64,000 bases of DNA from JANQOH01 sp965201115 (lineage in GTDB: Bacteria > Pseudomonadota > Alphaproteobacteria > UBA7887): contig OZ241745.1 in the NCBI GenBank assembly GCA_965201115.1, positions 930,001-994,000 of the forward strand, in the 5' to 3' direction. The notes under the pieces are model-generated. The model was not told the origin of the DNA, did not search any database, and was given only the letters and a program-made list of their open reading frames with translations. Within the stretch, counting starts at the first letter, position 1; the number at the start of each line of letters is the position of its first letter. Both the position numbers and the translations under genes were made by a program. Shown here one piece after another: positions 1 to 9,624 of this stretch.

Positions 1-113
1 GGGGCGCGCGCCGGCGCAAGCCGGCGTTGCGTTACCGGCCCTGCGTGTGCTACAAGCGCCCGCGAATCGTCGGCGTGGGCGCGGCCTGCGGGCCGGGAAA
101 GCAGAGGTATCCA

Positions 114-1415
114 ATGCTACTGCGCTTCGGCGTGTCGAACGCTCTGTCGATACGCGATTTTCAAGAACTGCTGCTTACCGCGTCGTCATTGAAAGACCCG
201 GACGCGGGGTTGATCGCGTGCCCCTCCGCGCCGACCGGATATGTCGTGCCGGCGGCGGCGATCTACGGCGCCAACGCGGCGGGCAAGACCAATCTGTGCG
301 AAGCGATCGACGCGATGCGCCGAATGGTTTTGTACTCCCACACTCGAGGAGAGCCGGACGGCGGCGTGCCGCGCCATCCCTTTCGTCTCGATCCGAAGTG
401 CAAGGCCGGGCGATCGCGCTTCGAGATGGATTTCGTTATCTATAATGTGCGCTACCTTTACGGATTCGAGACTTCGGACGCCGCGTTCGAAACCGAGTGG
501 CTTTATGCCTCCCGAAAATCGTATCGACGGACGTTGTTTCGACGCAATGGCGGCGAATTCCGGTTCGGCCGCGAGCTGAAAGGTGAGAACCGGCCTATCG
601 CGAAACTGACGCGCCCGAACAGCCTCTACGTATCCGCGGCCGCGCAGAACGGGCACGAAGAACTATCCAGGGTATATTCGTTTTTCCGATCTTTCAATGA
701 CGTCGGAGCTGTCTTCGTGCCCGGCAATGTGGCGTCCGATCTGTTCGTCAAAAAGGAGCCCGACCCGCGGACCATCGAATTTCTCGGATCCATGGATACC
801 GGGGCGGTCGATTTCCGAAGAAAGGAAACCGCGCTGCCGGACGATATAAAAGCACTACGCCGTAATGTAACGGCGGCAATTCAGGAGACAATGAGGAGCG
901 GCTACAACGTGGATTTGGATACCGGAGACAAGCGAAGCGCCATCGAGCTCGGCCATCGCGATATAAACGGCGAACGTGTCTATTTCGATCTTCGTTTGGA
1001 AAGCGCAGGCATGCGGCGGCTGCTCGTTCTGCTCGATTATGTCTTTCGTGCTCTGGATAACGGCGGGCTGCTCGTAGTCGATGAACTGGACGCCAGCCTG
1101 CATACCCGGGCGGCGGAATCCGTGCTCGGGTTATTCTGCTCTCCTGAAACCAACGGCAAAGGCGCGCAAATCATTGCGACGACACACGACACCAACTTGA
1201 TGACATCGTCGCTGTTGCGGCGCGACCAATTATGGTTTACCGAGAAAGACGCCGCGGGAGCGACCCAGCTCTACCCCCTTACCGATATTCGGACACGCAA
1301 GGGCGACAATATAGAGAAAGGCTATTTGCAAGGGCGTTTCGGCGCCGTCCCGCCGCGCTACGCTCGCATGCCTCGAACGGCAAGCCAGGATTCGCCCGAT
1401 GTATCGACGGGATAA
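114..1415 (+). CDS. AAA ATPase of the RloA/AbiL type
   Basis: The protein is a 433-residue ABC/SMC-like ATPase. Walker A is GANAAGKT at residues 52-59. A Walker B-like segment (LLVVDELDAS) and a switch histidine (ATTHDTN) lie near the C terminus, the usual layout of AAA_15/AAA_21 proteins in phage-defence loci. I chose the ATG at 114 because an AGAGG-type ribosome site precedes it and the family N terminus (LRFGVSNALS) starts there; the open frame runs back to 27 without family similarity. Its 3' end overlaps the RloB-like gene by 17 bases, so the two are probably translated together. It is expected to act as the sensor or motor subunit of an abortive-infection pair, by analogy with AbiLi. 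Function is inferred from family and context only. Confidence 0.8.
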   Translation: MLLRFGVSNALSIRDFQELLLTASSLKDPDAGLIACPSAPTGYVVPAAAIYGANAAGKTNLCEAIDAMRRMVLYSHTRGEPDGGVPRHPFRLDPKCKAGRSRFEMDFVIYNVRYLYGFETSDAAFETEWLYASRKSYRRTLFRRNGGEFRFGRELKGENRPIAKLTRPNSLYVSAAAQNGHEELSRVYSFFRSFNDVGAVFVPGNVASDLFVKKEPDPRTIEFLGSMDTGAVDFRRKETALPDDIKALRRNVTAAIQETMRSGYNVDLDTGDKRSAIELGHRDINGERVYFDLRLESAGMRRLLVLLDYVFRALDNGGLLVVDELDASLHTRAAESVLGLFCSPETNGKGAQIIATTHDTNLMTSSLLRRDQLWFTEKDAAGATQLYPLTDIRTRKGDNIEKGYLQGRFGAVPPRYARMPRTASQDSPDVSTG

Positions 1416-2043
1416 GCGCCGCCGCCATGTCAAGGAACCGATACCGATCTTCTCTCTGTTTTGTGAGGGCGCCAACACGGAACCGGGGTACTTTGAGGCC
1501 GTCAGAAGGGCCTATCCCGGTGTTGTGGTCGAGATCGAGCGCGGGGTAGGCGTTCCGCAAACGGTCGCGGCGCACGCCGTCAAGAGCGCCAAGACGACCG
1601 GCGTCGCGCCCAAACGCAGGAAGCCGAAGAATTCGTTCGAGCGGAAGGATCGGGTGTGGGCAGTATTCGACCGGGACGAACATCCGGGCTATCGGGAGGC
1701 GGTCGCGCTGTGCGAACGGAGTAACGTCGGCGTAGCCCGTTCGGATCCGTGTTTCGAACTATGGCTCGTTCTGCATGAGCGCGACTACGACGCCCCATGC
1801 ACCTCCCCGGGGATACAGGCGGAGCTCGGCCAACTGCGCCCGGAGTACGACAGGCAGGGCGCCAAGACGGTCGATAGCGCTGACATGGTCAAGCGTCGCA
1901 ACGACGCGGAGCAGCGAGCCAAAATCCAGTTACAGCGCCGCGACGACGAGGGCTGCCCATACGGCAACCCCTCGACAACCGTCGGGCGGCTGACTTGCGC
2001 GATCCGGGATGCCGACGCCGCTTGGCAACGCCGCAACCGGTAA
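1399..2043 (+). CDS. RloB-like protein (nuclease-like partner)
   Basis: This 214-residue protein has RloB family (PF13707-like) signatures: FCEGANTEPGYF near residue 24, an acidic pair in VFDRDEHPG, the conserved block DPCFELWLVLHE, and GNPSTTV near the C terminus. The glutamate and paired aspartates recall a TOPRIM-type metal site. RloB proteins are normally encoded beside an RloA-type ATPase in restriction-linked loci, and AbiLii belongs to the same family. The gene starts inside the preceding ATPase gene, which supports a two-protein system. It is intact and of usual length. Biochemical activity is not established by sequence. Confidence 0.8.
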   Translation: MYRRDKRRRHVKEPIPIFSLFCEGANTEPGYFEAVRRAYPGVVVEIERGVGVPQTVAAHAVKSAKTTGVAPKRRKPKNSFERKDRVWAVFDRDEHPGYREAVALCERSNVGVARSDPCFELWLVLHERDYDAPCTSPGIQAELGQLRPEYDRQGAKTVDSADMVKRRNDAEQRAKIQLQRRDDEGCPYGNPSTTVGRLTCAIRDADAAWQRRNR

Positions 2044-2433
2044 CGGATGCCAGCGAACGACGCCCGCCGGCTGCCCTCCCGAAACCGGAGGCGGTAACCG
2101 CCCCTATCCGCCCGTTATCGTGCTCGCTTGCCATGGCGCTCGACCGGCGATCAGCCGGCGCTGCACCGTTGATCAACGCTTGAGGCGCCCATGCGTACCC
2201 AAATCCGGGTCAACATACGGCGGCATTGGAGGCCAATGCTGGCAAAGCCGACAACAGGTTTCTTCGGAGTTCCGCCGGCGCAGCGTTTCCGGCACGACAC
2301 GGCAGGCGCCGCCCAACTATTGCGCCGAAGCGATAGTCGGCGGTGCATGCCTATGCTGTCGGCGTGGAACTAGCCGGTAAACATGCAACACGGTTACAAT
2401 CGCCGCCATAGGCACTGCGCCGCATGGCATCAC
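2044..2433. other. intergenic stretch, nothing recognised
   Basis: These 390 bases lie between the convergent ends of the RloB-like gene and the restriction-methylation gene. Short open frames exist on both strands but none has a ribosome site or family similarity. I see no clear terminator hairpin with a T tract, no tRNA and no repeat shared with the rest of the window. Confidence 0.6.
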
Positions 2434-4865
2434 TTAAACTCCGTAAAGTGTCTCGATGAGCCTATCGACTTCAGCTTCCATTTCTGTTACGTCGGCGTTC
2501 GCGTCTGCCCGCTTGGCTGCCAATATAGATTCCACAATATCTACGACCGGTTGTTGCGCTTCCGCGGGAACATCTGGAACAGGTAGTTGCTTCCAATCAT
2601 CAGGATATACGTGAATATTGCTTCTTCGCCAGTCGCACAAGAATTTTCGGGCAATGGTAGAGTTCATGACTGCCAACAAGAATTTCACCGAGAATTTCCG
2701 ACTGGCGGATTCCAGTTGCTCTCTCTCTGAGGTTTTTCGAGTTTTCGGCTCATCTCTATACCGGGATTTTTGTTTGATAGATCCATTCCGTACGCCCTGC
2801 AGGGTGTGCCACAACACAAATCCGACACTGCTTGCATCGTAACGACGTTGTTCAGAATCGTAACAAGCCTTCGGCATCGGACCTGGACTGCGTGGCGCGA
2901 GAATTTTCTCAGTAGGGGTAAAAATCTCCGGAAATCCCTGCGAACTAAACAGCGCAGGCGCACGCTCCGTTCCCCATTCCAGCCATCGGTGCAATTTGGG
3001 AAGCCATCGTTGTAAGTGTTTGCCTTGCACAAATGGCACTGGATGCGCTCTATCCTTTATCTCTACCACGACGTCTTTCAAACCGAACGCGTTCGACGCT
3101 TTCTTCTCATGTGCATGGACGCTCATTCCCCGAGATATATAGCAGATATCCCCCAATCTGATTATAGCCGACGTCGGCGCCCACGAAGTGTCTTGGTATC
3201 GAAAAGCGCGCTCGTCGAGATCGGCTTGTTTGTTAGTATCGAGCTGCACGACATGACCGAACTCTGCTGAATGTAGCCGGCGATTCGGAACGTTCGACAA
3301 TCCGTCGGATTTTTGGAAAATGTACGATATATTATGTACAGCAGCGTCGAACAACTTGATTTCACTATAGAAATCTATGCGCTCAATTAGGGCGTTGCGT
3401 AAAAACCATTTGCGAGATTTCGATGCATACTTCTCTTTGCAAAAAGCATCCGAAACTATAAGACTGGCGACTCCGCCGGGAGCAAGTAATTTAAATCCTC
3501 GTTCCATGAATGCCACGTATATGTCCCATTTATGCTGAAGCGTTTCATAATCTCCCCCGCGCTTGATGGCTTCGCGCACAGCCTTGTTCCTCCCGCTCTG
3601 AAAGTCGGCGCGGACATAGGGCGGGTTGCCGATTGTCACGTCGAAGCCGTCGGAAATTCCGAACATCCATTCGGGGTCGAACCACTCCGCGCTGGTATTC
3701 TGATTATACGGATCCCAGTCGGCGATGCTTCGCGCGCTGTCCTTGCCGAAGTCCGCGGACTCCAGCTCGTCGGCCATCTCGATGCGCAGCGCGACGTCCT
3801 CTTGCCGCGCTTTCGTCTTCGCCCTGCGCGTGCGCGCATTGAAGTAGCGCTCCCGCACGGCGGCCAGCTCGCGTTCGATTTTCGAGAGGAGGGGCGTTCT
3901 CAAAACGCCTCCGGCGTGGGCAAGGCCGATCAAGGCGTTGGCGGCGACGAACCGGGTTTCGAGGTTGGGCAGGGGGCGAAACCCGTAATTGTCGTCCGCG
4001 TCGTCGTTTCGCGTTTGCTCTATTGCGAGCGAGATGAAGAATCTGAGCTTGGCGATCTGGCAGGCAACGGGCTGGATATCGACGCCGAAAATCCCGTTCT
4101 GAATCAGATACAGTTTGCGCCCGAAATCGGAGCGGCGATAGATTTCGAAGAAATTGCTGATGTCCGCCAGCAGCGCATCCCGGGCGTCCGGATCCGACAC
4201 TTCGAACGCCGCGCCGGCCTTTTCGACGGCTATGTCCTTTTGTATTTTTTCCCAACGCTCGTTGCCGGGGTCGAGGCGGCGCAACGCCAGCGTAAGTTTG
4301 TGAAGGACGCCCATCGGGAACGCGCCGGAGCCGACAGCGGGGTCGAGCACCCGCAACCGGGCTATGGCGCGCACCAGCGCCCCGGTTTCGTTCTCGTCGA
4401 ATGGACCGGCGGGGTCGTCGAAGGCGTCTTCCCAGCGGAACAGGCGCCGCAGGCGCTCGCGCCAAGGGGCGGCGTCGTGTCGGGCGGCGGTCGGTTGCGT
4501 CTTCTCGGCGAGCGCGGCGACAAGCGCCTCATCGACCATGTAATCCACGATATAGCGGGGGGTGTAGTACGACCCGGTGGCCTTGCGCTCGGATGTTTCG
4601 GTTTCCGGGTCGTAGGCGGCGAGGAGGTTCTCGAACACGCGCCCGAGCAATTCGGGGTCGAGAGCGACCTCGGTATCCAGCGGCGTGTTTTCCTCGACCG
4701 TGAACTTGTATCGGCGGAACAGCGGGAACAGGCCCGCGGCTTCGTCAAGGAACAGGCGCGCGGGCACGTTGAGCGCCTTGCCCTCTCCCGGATGATCGGT
4801 AAAGGCGTCCACGCGCCGCCCGCCCTGCCCGGCGGGTTCGAAATCGTCGAGGCAGTCGAAAAGAC
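2434..4865 (-). pseudogene. C-terminal part of an Eco57I-like restriction-methylation enzyme, cut by IS66
   Basis: The fragment encodes the methyltransferase and specificity part of a large N6-adenine restriction-modification protein. SAM motif I is LDPAVGSGAFPMG and catalytic motif IV is IGNPPYV. The C-terminal third resembles a target-recognition region and is visibly richer in A+T than the surroundings. The reading frame continues upstream of its first ATG (4812) to the IS66 border. Removing the IS and one 8-bp duplication joins it in frame with the fragment at 6751-7822 to give about 1167 residues, a normal size for type IIG or PglX-like proteins. The internal ATG could give a 792-residue product without the N-terminal domain; whether it is expressed is unknown. 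Confidence 0.85.
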
Positions 4866-4881
4866 GTAAGCGTCCGGTTAT
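4858..4881. repeat. IS66 left target duplication and inverted repeat
   Basis: GAAAAGAC at 4858-4865 is the target duplication. GTAAGCGTCCGGTTAT at 4866-4881 is the left terminal inverted repeat. Confidence 0.95.
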
Positions 4882-6742
4882 CCCGCTTGGTCATTGTCGG
4901 TTATGTTTATGGGTTTCGGTATTTCGGGGGTCGTTTTGTTTGGCTGTCGGCTTCGTATGGGGGTCTTGTTTCGATGCCTGCACGGTTGTCGCTGCTGCAT
5001 GAGTGCGTCGATTGGCGGTGGCCGGTTCGAACGCGGCGGCTTGCGGTGGCAGGATAGCGTTTGGGAGGGAGGCACAGGGAGGAAATATTTTTTCGATATT
5101 TCCTATTTTGCGCTTGCCTTGTGGGGTTGGGGTCGGTATTGTTCGTTCATGCTTGACCGCGCCGCGCCTCTCCCCGACGATCCCGCCCGCCTGAAGGACA
5201 TGGTGGCGTCCCTGGCGGCCGAGTTGCAGGCTCGCGAGGAAGCGCTGCGGTCGCGCGCGGAGGCGTTGAAGGCGCGCGATATCCTGATTGAGAAGTTGCG
5301 TCACGAGTTGGCGGGGATGCGCCGGCATCGTTTCGGGGCGCGCTCGGAAGCCTTGGCGCAGTTGCAACTGGCGCTGGAGAACGAAGAGATCGTCCGCGCC
5401 GCAAGCCCGCCCCCGCAACCCGAACCCGCCGCCGCACGCGCGCCGCGGCGCAAGCGCCGCCCGTTGCCGGACCGTCTGCCGCGCCGCGAGACGGTGCTGG
5501 AACCCGCAAGCCCCTGCGGGGCCTGCGGCGGCGCGCTCAAGACCGTCGGCGCGGATGTCACCGAGGAACTGGAGTACATACCCGGTCGTTTCGTAGTCAA
5601 CCGCATCGTGAGACCGCGCACGGTCTGCCGCGCCTGCGCACGCTTTTGCCAGGCGCCGCTGCCGCCGCGCCCCATCGAGCGCGGACGCCCCGGACCCGGC
5701 CTGCTTGCCCATGTTCTGGTGAGCAAATATGCCGACCATCTCCCGCTCTACCGCCAAGCGCAAATGTTCGCCCGCGACGGCATCGACCTCGACCGCTCGA
5801 CACTGGCCGAATGGGTCGGCAAGAGCGCCGCCTTGCTGGAGCCGGTCGCCAACGGGATCGGCAACCATGTGCGCGCTGGCGGCGCCATCTTCGCCGACGA
5901 TACCACGGTGCGCCTGCAAACCCCGCGCGGCGAAGGCGCCAGGGGCAAGACCCGCACTGCACGGCTATGGGTCTATGCCCGCGACGAACGACCGTGGCGC
6001 GGAACCGCGCCGCCGGCCGCCTGCTACCGCTTCAGCGCCAACCGCAAGGGCGAGAATCCGCGCCGACACCTCGCCGGCTTCAAGGGCTGGATGCACGCCG
6101 ACGGCTATGCCGGGTTCGCGGAACTCTACCGCACAGGCCGCATCCGCGAAGCCCCCTGCATGGCCCATGTCCGGCGCAAGTTCGTCGACCTCGCGCACAA
6201 TCGGGGCGCGCCGGTCGCCAGGGAAGCCGTCGAGCGCATCGCCGCCTTGTACGCCGTCGAGGCCGAAGCTCGCGGGCAAACGCCCGAAGAGCGCGTCCGT
6301 ATCCGCCAGGCCAGGGCCAGGCCCCTCTTCGACGACCTCGAAACATGGCTCGCCCGACAGAGCCCGAACATACCCGCCAGGACGCCGCTGGCCGGCGCCA
6401 TCCGCTATGCACGCGCGCGACTGGCCCGCCTGCGCCCATGGCTCGACAACGGAACGCTCGAACTCGACAACAATACTGCCGAACGCGCCATCCGCGGCGT
6501 CGCCCTCGGACGCAAAAACTGGCTCTTCGTCGGCTCCGAAGCCGGCGGCGCAACCGCCGCAACCGCATACACGCTCATCGAAACCGCAAAACTAAACGGC
6601 GTCGACCCACGAGCATGGATCGCAGACACACTCAATCGTATCCAGGACTACAAAACAAACCGAATCCACGAACTCATGCCGTGGAACTGGAAACACAAAA
6701 CACCACCGTAAAAACCCAATAGCCCCATAACCGGACGCTTAC
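4866..6742 (+). mobile_element. complete IS66-family insertion sequence (single-ORF, ISBst12-like)
   Basis: The element is 1,877 bp with 16-bp perfect terminal inverted repeats (GTAAGCGTCCGGTTAT at the left end, its complement at the right). It is flanked by the 8-bp direct repeat GAAAAGAC, and 8 bp is the IS66-family duplication length. It carries only the tnpC-type transposase, as in the ISBst12 subgroup, with no tnpA or tnpB. All parts are intact and the flanking duplication is perfect, so insertion was recent. Confidence 0.95.
5149..6711 (+). CDS. tnpC: IS66-family transposase (TnpC)
   Basis: The 520-residue transposase starts at an ATG at 5149 (MLDRAAPLPDD). It has an N-terminal coiled-coil rich in AREEALRSRAEAL-type heptads, then a zinc-binding segment with CGACGG and CRAC cysteines, then the DDE domain with aspartates in FADDTTV and MHADGYAG and the glutamate in NNTAERAIRG. 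The open frame extends further upstream to 4894, but that stretch does not resemble the family. Length and domain order match intact IS66 transposases. It is the only gene of the element. Confidence 0.92.
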   Translation: MLDRAAPLPDDPARLKDMVASLAAELQAREEALRSRAEALKARDILIEKLRHELAGMRRHRFGARSEALAQLQLALENEEIVRAASPPPQPEPAAARAPRRKRRPLPDRLPRRETVLEPASPCGACGGALKTVGADVTEELEYIPGRFVVNRIVRPRTVCRACARFCQAPLPPRPIERGRPGPGLLAHVLVSKYADHLPLYRQAQMFARDGIDLDRSTLAEWVGKSAALLEPVANGIGNHVRAGGAIFADDTTVRLQTPRGEGARGKTRTARLWVYARDERPWRGTAPPAACYRFSANRKGENPRRHLAGFKGWMHADGYAGFAELYRTGRIREAPCMAHVRRKFVDLAHNRGAPVAREAVERIAALYAVEAEARGQTPEERVRIRQARARPLFDDLETWLARQSPNIPARTPLAGAIRYARARLARLRPWLDNGTLELDNNTAERAIRGVALGRKNWLFVGSEAGGATAATAYTLIETAKLNGVDPRAWIADTLNRIQDYKTNRIHELMPWNWKHKTPP

Positions 6743-6750
6743 GAAAAGAC
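6727..6750. repeat. IS66 right inverted repeat and target duplication
   Basis: ATAACCGGACGCTTAC at 6727-6742 is the exact complement of the left end. GAAAAGAC at 6743-6750 is the second copy of the target site. Confidence 0.95.
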
Positions 6751-7822
6751 CGCCGTTGACGAAAGGCACGCGCCGCAACTGCGCCGCGAACCCGTCCGGG
6801 TCGGCCAGCAGATCGCGGTAGCGGTAACGCTCGAACACCCGGTGGTTTCCGTTCGCGGCGCGGAACTTGCGCTTGCCGATCTCGGTATTGAGCGTGGCGA
6901 AAAACAGGTTTTGCAGCACGGCGCGATAGTAATCGGTAGAGTTCGCGTCGTAGCGCTTCAGCGCCTCGCGGGCGAACCCGGAAGTGAACAAGCGGCGCGG
7001 GACAAGGTTCTTTTCCACCAGGAACCAAATGAACAGCAGACGAGTGATCGTGCGGATTACGTGGCGTTCGGCATTTCCCTTGCCGGCGCCGTCGTCCGGA
7101 AAGCGGCATTCCCGAACGGCGCGCCGGAACCACCCGAACAGATCGTTGTAGAAGCGCCGGTTAAGCGTCTCGATGTCGAGCGTTTTCTCCCATGCGGCGT
7201 GCAAATCGTCGAAATCCCTGACGTTCTCCCCGGTCGTCAGCCGGTCGAGCGCGAGGTCGGCGAGTATGTCGAGATGCGCCCGGTGCGGCTTGCGGCAGTC
7301 TATGTCCTTTACGAGCGTGATGTTTTGCAGCACGTCGCGCTCGGGGTCGCGCTTGCGGGGGCGGCGGCGGACCGCGGCCAGCGTCGCGGCGGCGCCGTGG
7401 CGGAACAGCAGAACGACGGGCATGCGCACGCCGCGGTTGACGGCGCGCGCCATGTCGCCGAGTTGTGTGCGCGTCCAGGCCGCGCCGCGAAGGTCGGCTG
7501 CAACGAACAGGAAGCTCTTGTGCCGGCCCGCGTCGAACGCGGCCCCGTCGAGAAGAGCCGTCGGCGCCTGTATGTCTATTTCCTCGCGCGTGATCTGGAA
7601 GACGATTTCCGCCGCGGTCCAGTCGGCGAACAACGCGCGCTGCCTGGCGGTCAAGGGGCCGGCGCTGCCCTCGCCGAGCCAGTCGACGAACCCGGTTACG
7701 CTGTCGAAGCCTTGCGTGCGCTCGCTGCGGTAGCCGAGCGCGTTGAACAGCCGCTCCGCGCTTGCGCGAAGCGGTCCGTCGGCAAGGCGGCGCAACGCGT
7801 GGGTCAGGGCTTCGACAGGCAT
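6743..7822 (-). pseudogene. N-terminal part of the same Eco57I-like restriction-methylation enzyme
   Basis: This is the 5' part of the gene interrupted by IS66. It runs from an ATG at 7822 to the duplication at 6743-6750, with about 357 residues before the break. The last native residues read FVNGGLF and continue across the removed IS as DCLDDFEPAG in the other fragment. As the DNA stands, translation runs into the IS and adds an unrelated tail of about 25 residues, giving a 382-residue product lacking the methyltransferase domain. No classic nuclease motif is obvious to me here. The enzyme could be type IIG or a BREX PglX relative; no other BREX genes are seen nearby. Confidence 0.8.
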
Positions 7823-8030
7823 GGGCGGCGACGGGTCCGGGAAACGAGGCTACCGCGCGGCATGGCGGCGCCCGGCCGCGCCCGCGGGCGGGTTCACGTT
7901 AGTCCGCCGCGGCGCCAGGGTCAATCGGTTTGGGCGGGCCGAACGCTCCGGCGGCCGGCGCCCACTCGATGCAGGTTACGCCGCGAACGCCGGCGCCGTT
8001 GCGCCGAAGGCGCGGACTTCCTGGGTTGTC

Positions 8031-8039
8031 TAATTCCGG
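8031..8039. repeat. sub-terminal inverted repeat of the IS110 element (left)
   Basis: TAATTCCGG is matched by CCGGAATTA at 9606-9614. This 9-bp pair defines the probable element ends. Confidence 0.6.
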
Positions 8040-8335
8040 CTACTCGGTCAACCCTCCTCCGGGTCCGTTCGCTGCCTTCCGTTCCGCCGGGAGCATGGTT
8101 GTCTGCGAAGTCATCGCCGTGCTTTCGAGTGGCGCGCTTCATGATGGCGTTCGTCGGCGTTGGCGTCCCAATGTGCGCGTCGCACTCCCGGACCGGCCTT
8201 GCCCTTTCGGGCGGGGGCGCGGTCCGACTTGCATTCCAGGCAGCGGGATCGCCTCCGCTACCGTCCCGGCGGGGACGGGGCTTTCCGCCGAAGCGGAACC
8301 GTGTTGTCTCCTGTTCGTTGTTCAGCTGCCTCCGG

Positions 8336-8421
8336 GCGCGTTCGGGGCGCGCGGCGGCGGCGCTGCGTGTAGTCCACCGAGAAACGCAGCGCAGCGCCGC
8401 CGCCGCGCGCCCCGAACGCGC
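8336..8421. repeat. perfect 32-bp inverted repeat inside the IS110 3' region
   Basis: Arm 8336-8367 is perfectly complementary to arm 8390-8421, with a 22-base loop between them. It lies 75 bases past the stop codon of the transposase. It could be a terminator, part of a structured element RNA, or a transposition site. It has no T tract, so a simple intrinsic terminator is unlikely. Confidence 0.8.
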
Positions 8422-8495
8422 AACCCGCGCCGTGCGGGCGTGGCGGGCGCTGTCACGCGCGCTGCCCCTTGCCTGCCCGGCGCGGCGCCGGCGGC

Positions 8496-9521
8496 CTACG
8501 CCGCTTCCGCCGCGTCCGGCCAGCGGAAGGGCTCGCCGCTCGCCAGCATGCGATGCAGGATGACCGCCAGCCGCCGCGCCAAGGCCACGCACGCCTTCTT
8601 GAAACCGCTTCGCTTGCGCAACCGCCGCGCCCAGTCCTTGAGCGGATGACCGCGCTTGACCCGCGTCAGCAGGCAAGCCGCGCACTCGTACAGCAGCGAC
8701 CGCACGCCGGGATCGCCGTGGCGCGATATGCGCCCCGTCCAGTCCATCTCCCCCGATTGACGCCGACGCGGCACAAGCCCCACATACGCGCCCACAGATC
8801 GCGAATCGGCAAACCGCGCCGCATCGCCCAGGTTCGCAACCAGCGCCACAGCCGTCATCGGCCCCACGGCCGGAGCCGTCATCGACAGCCGGCAGGCCTT
8901 GCTGGCCCGCGCCCGCGCCTCCACCTGCCTGGTGAGCGCCTTGAGCGAATGCAGCGTCTGCGCCAGCGAAACCAGCAACGGCTCCACCGCTTCCTGCAGC
9001 GGCGTATCCATGACCGCCTCGCGAACCCGCGCCGAAAACCGGCCCGAACCCTTCGAAAGCCGAATCCCCGCCGAACCCAGGATGCCCCGGACCGTGTTCT
9101 CCGCGTCGCGGCGCTGGCGCACCATAAGCCCCCGCGCGCGCAACAGCGCCTGCGTATTCGCGTCCCAAGCCCGCTTCACCGAAACCGGGGGGCAGAACTT
9201 CGTGCGCGCGATATCCGCCAGCAACGCCGCGTCCTTCGCATCCGTCTTGTTCGTCTGAAGGCGAAGCACCGCGTGAACGCGCCGAGCGTCCACCACATCC
9301 ACGGCCTGCCCCAACGCCTCCATCTCGCGCGCCAGCCAGCCCGAATACGTCCCCGTCTCCATGACCACGCGCGCCGGCGACGGGCAGTGCTCGCGCACCG
9401 CCGCAAACAACGCCGCCGGATCCGTCGCAACCTTGCCCGCGACAACCGTCGCACCCGCATCGTTCTTGACGCAAAACGCCGTCTCTTCCTTCGACACGTC
9501 GAAACCGACATACTCCGCCAT
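8496..9521 (-). CDS. IS110-family transposase
   Basis: The 341-residue recombinase has the N-terminal DEDD RuvC-like domain (FDVSKEETAF, METGTYSG, TNKTDAKDAALLADIA) and a C-terminal helix-hairpin-helix Tnp_IS110 domain (MTAPAVGPMTAVALVANLG) with the nucleophile region SRSVGAYVGLVPRRRQSG. I chose the ATG at 9521 (MAEYVGFDVS) because an AGGGAGAG ribosome site precedes it; the frame extends 13 codons further. It is full length with no internal stops, so the element may be active. Confidence 0.92.
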   Translation of the reverse strand: MAEYVGFDVSKEETAFCVKNDAGATVVAGKVATDPAALFAAVREHCPSPARVVMETGTYSGWLAREMEALGQAVDVVDARRVHAVLRLQTNKTDAKDAALLADIARTKFCPPVSVKRAWDANTQALLRARGLMVRQRRDAENTVRGILGSAGIRLSKGSGRFSARVREAVMDTPLQEAVEPLLVSLAQTLHSLKALTRQVEARARASKACRLSMTAPAVGPMTAVALVANLGDAARFADSRSVGAYVGLVPRRRQSGEMDWTGRISRHGDPGVRSLLYECAACLLTRVKRGHPLKDWARRLRKRSGFKKACVALARRLAVILHRMLASGEPFRWPDAAEAA

Positions 9522-9605
9522 GGTCGCTCTCCCTGTTGGGTCCGTGAGTGGGGCGCACAACCCTGCGCGCGCAGCCCCGCATGATAGACCCGGGAGAGCG
9601 GCCGA

Positions 9606-9614
9606 CCGGAATTA
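9606..9614. repeat. sub-terminal inverted repeat of the IS110 element (right)
   Basis: CCGGAATTA is the complement of 8031-8039. It is followed by seven bases before the probable element end. Confidence 0.6.
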
Positions 9615-9624
9615 TCCCATGTGC

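Larger units (their letters stand above)
8028..9621 (-). mobile_element. IS110-family element, IS1111-type ends (inferred borders)
   Basis: The borders are inferred from sub-terminal inverted repeats TAATTCCGG (8031-8039) and CCGGAATTA (9606-9614). These lie 3 and 7 bases from the proposed ends, which is the asymmetric arrangement known for the IS1111 subgroup. There is no target duplication, as expected. The flanks (CTTCCTGGGT on the left, GCGCGGGCGG on the right) rejoin into the arm of the palindromic repeat found just to the right, so the element seems to have inserted in such a repeat. The roughly 470-base noncoding stretch downstream of the transposase is where IS1111-type elements would carry a guide (bridge) RNA. 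Confidence 0.6.

Noticed and set aside
2434..7822. BREX system built around a PglX
   Set aside because: The split methylase could be PglX-like, but no brxA, brxB, brxC, pglZ or brxL is present nearby.
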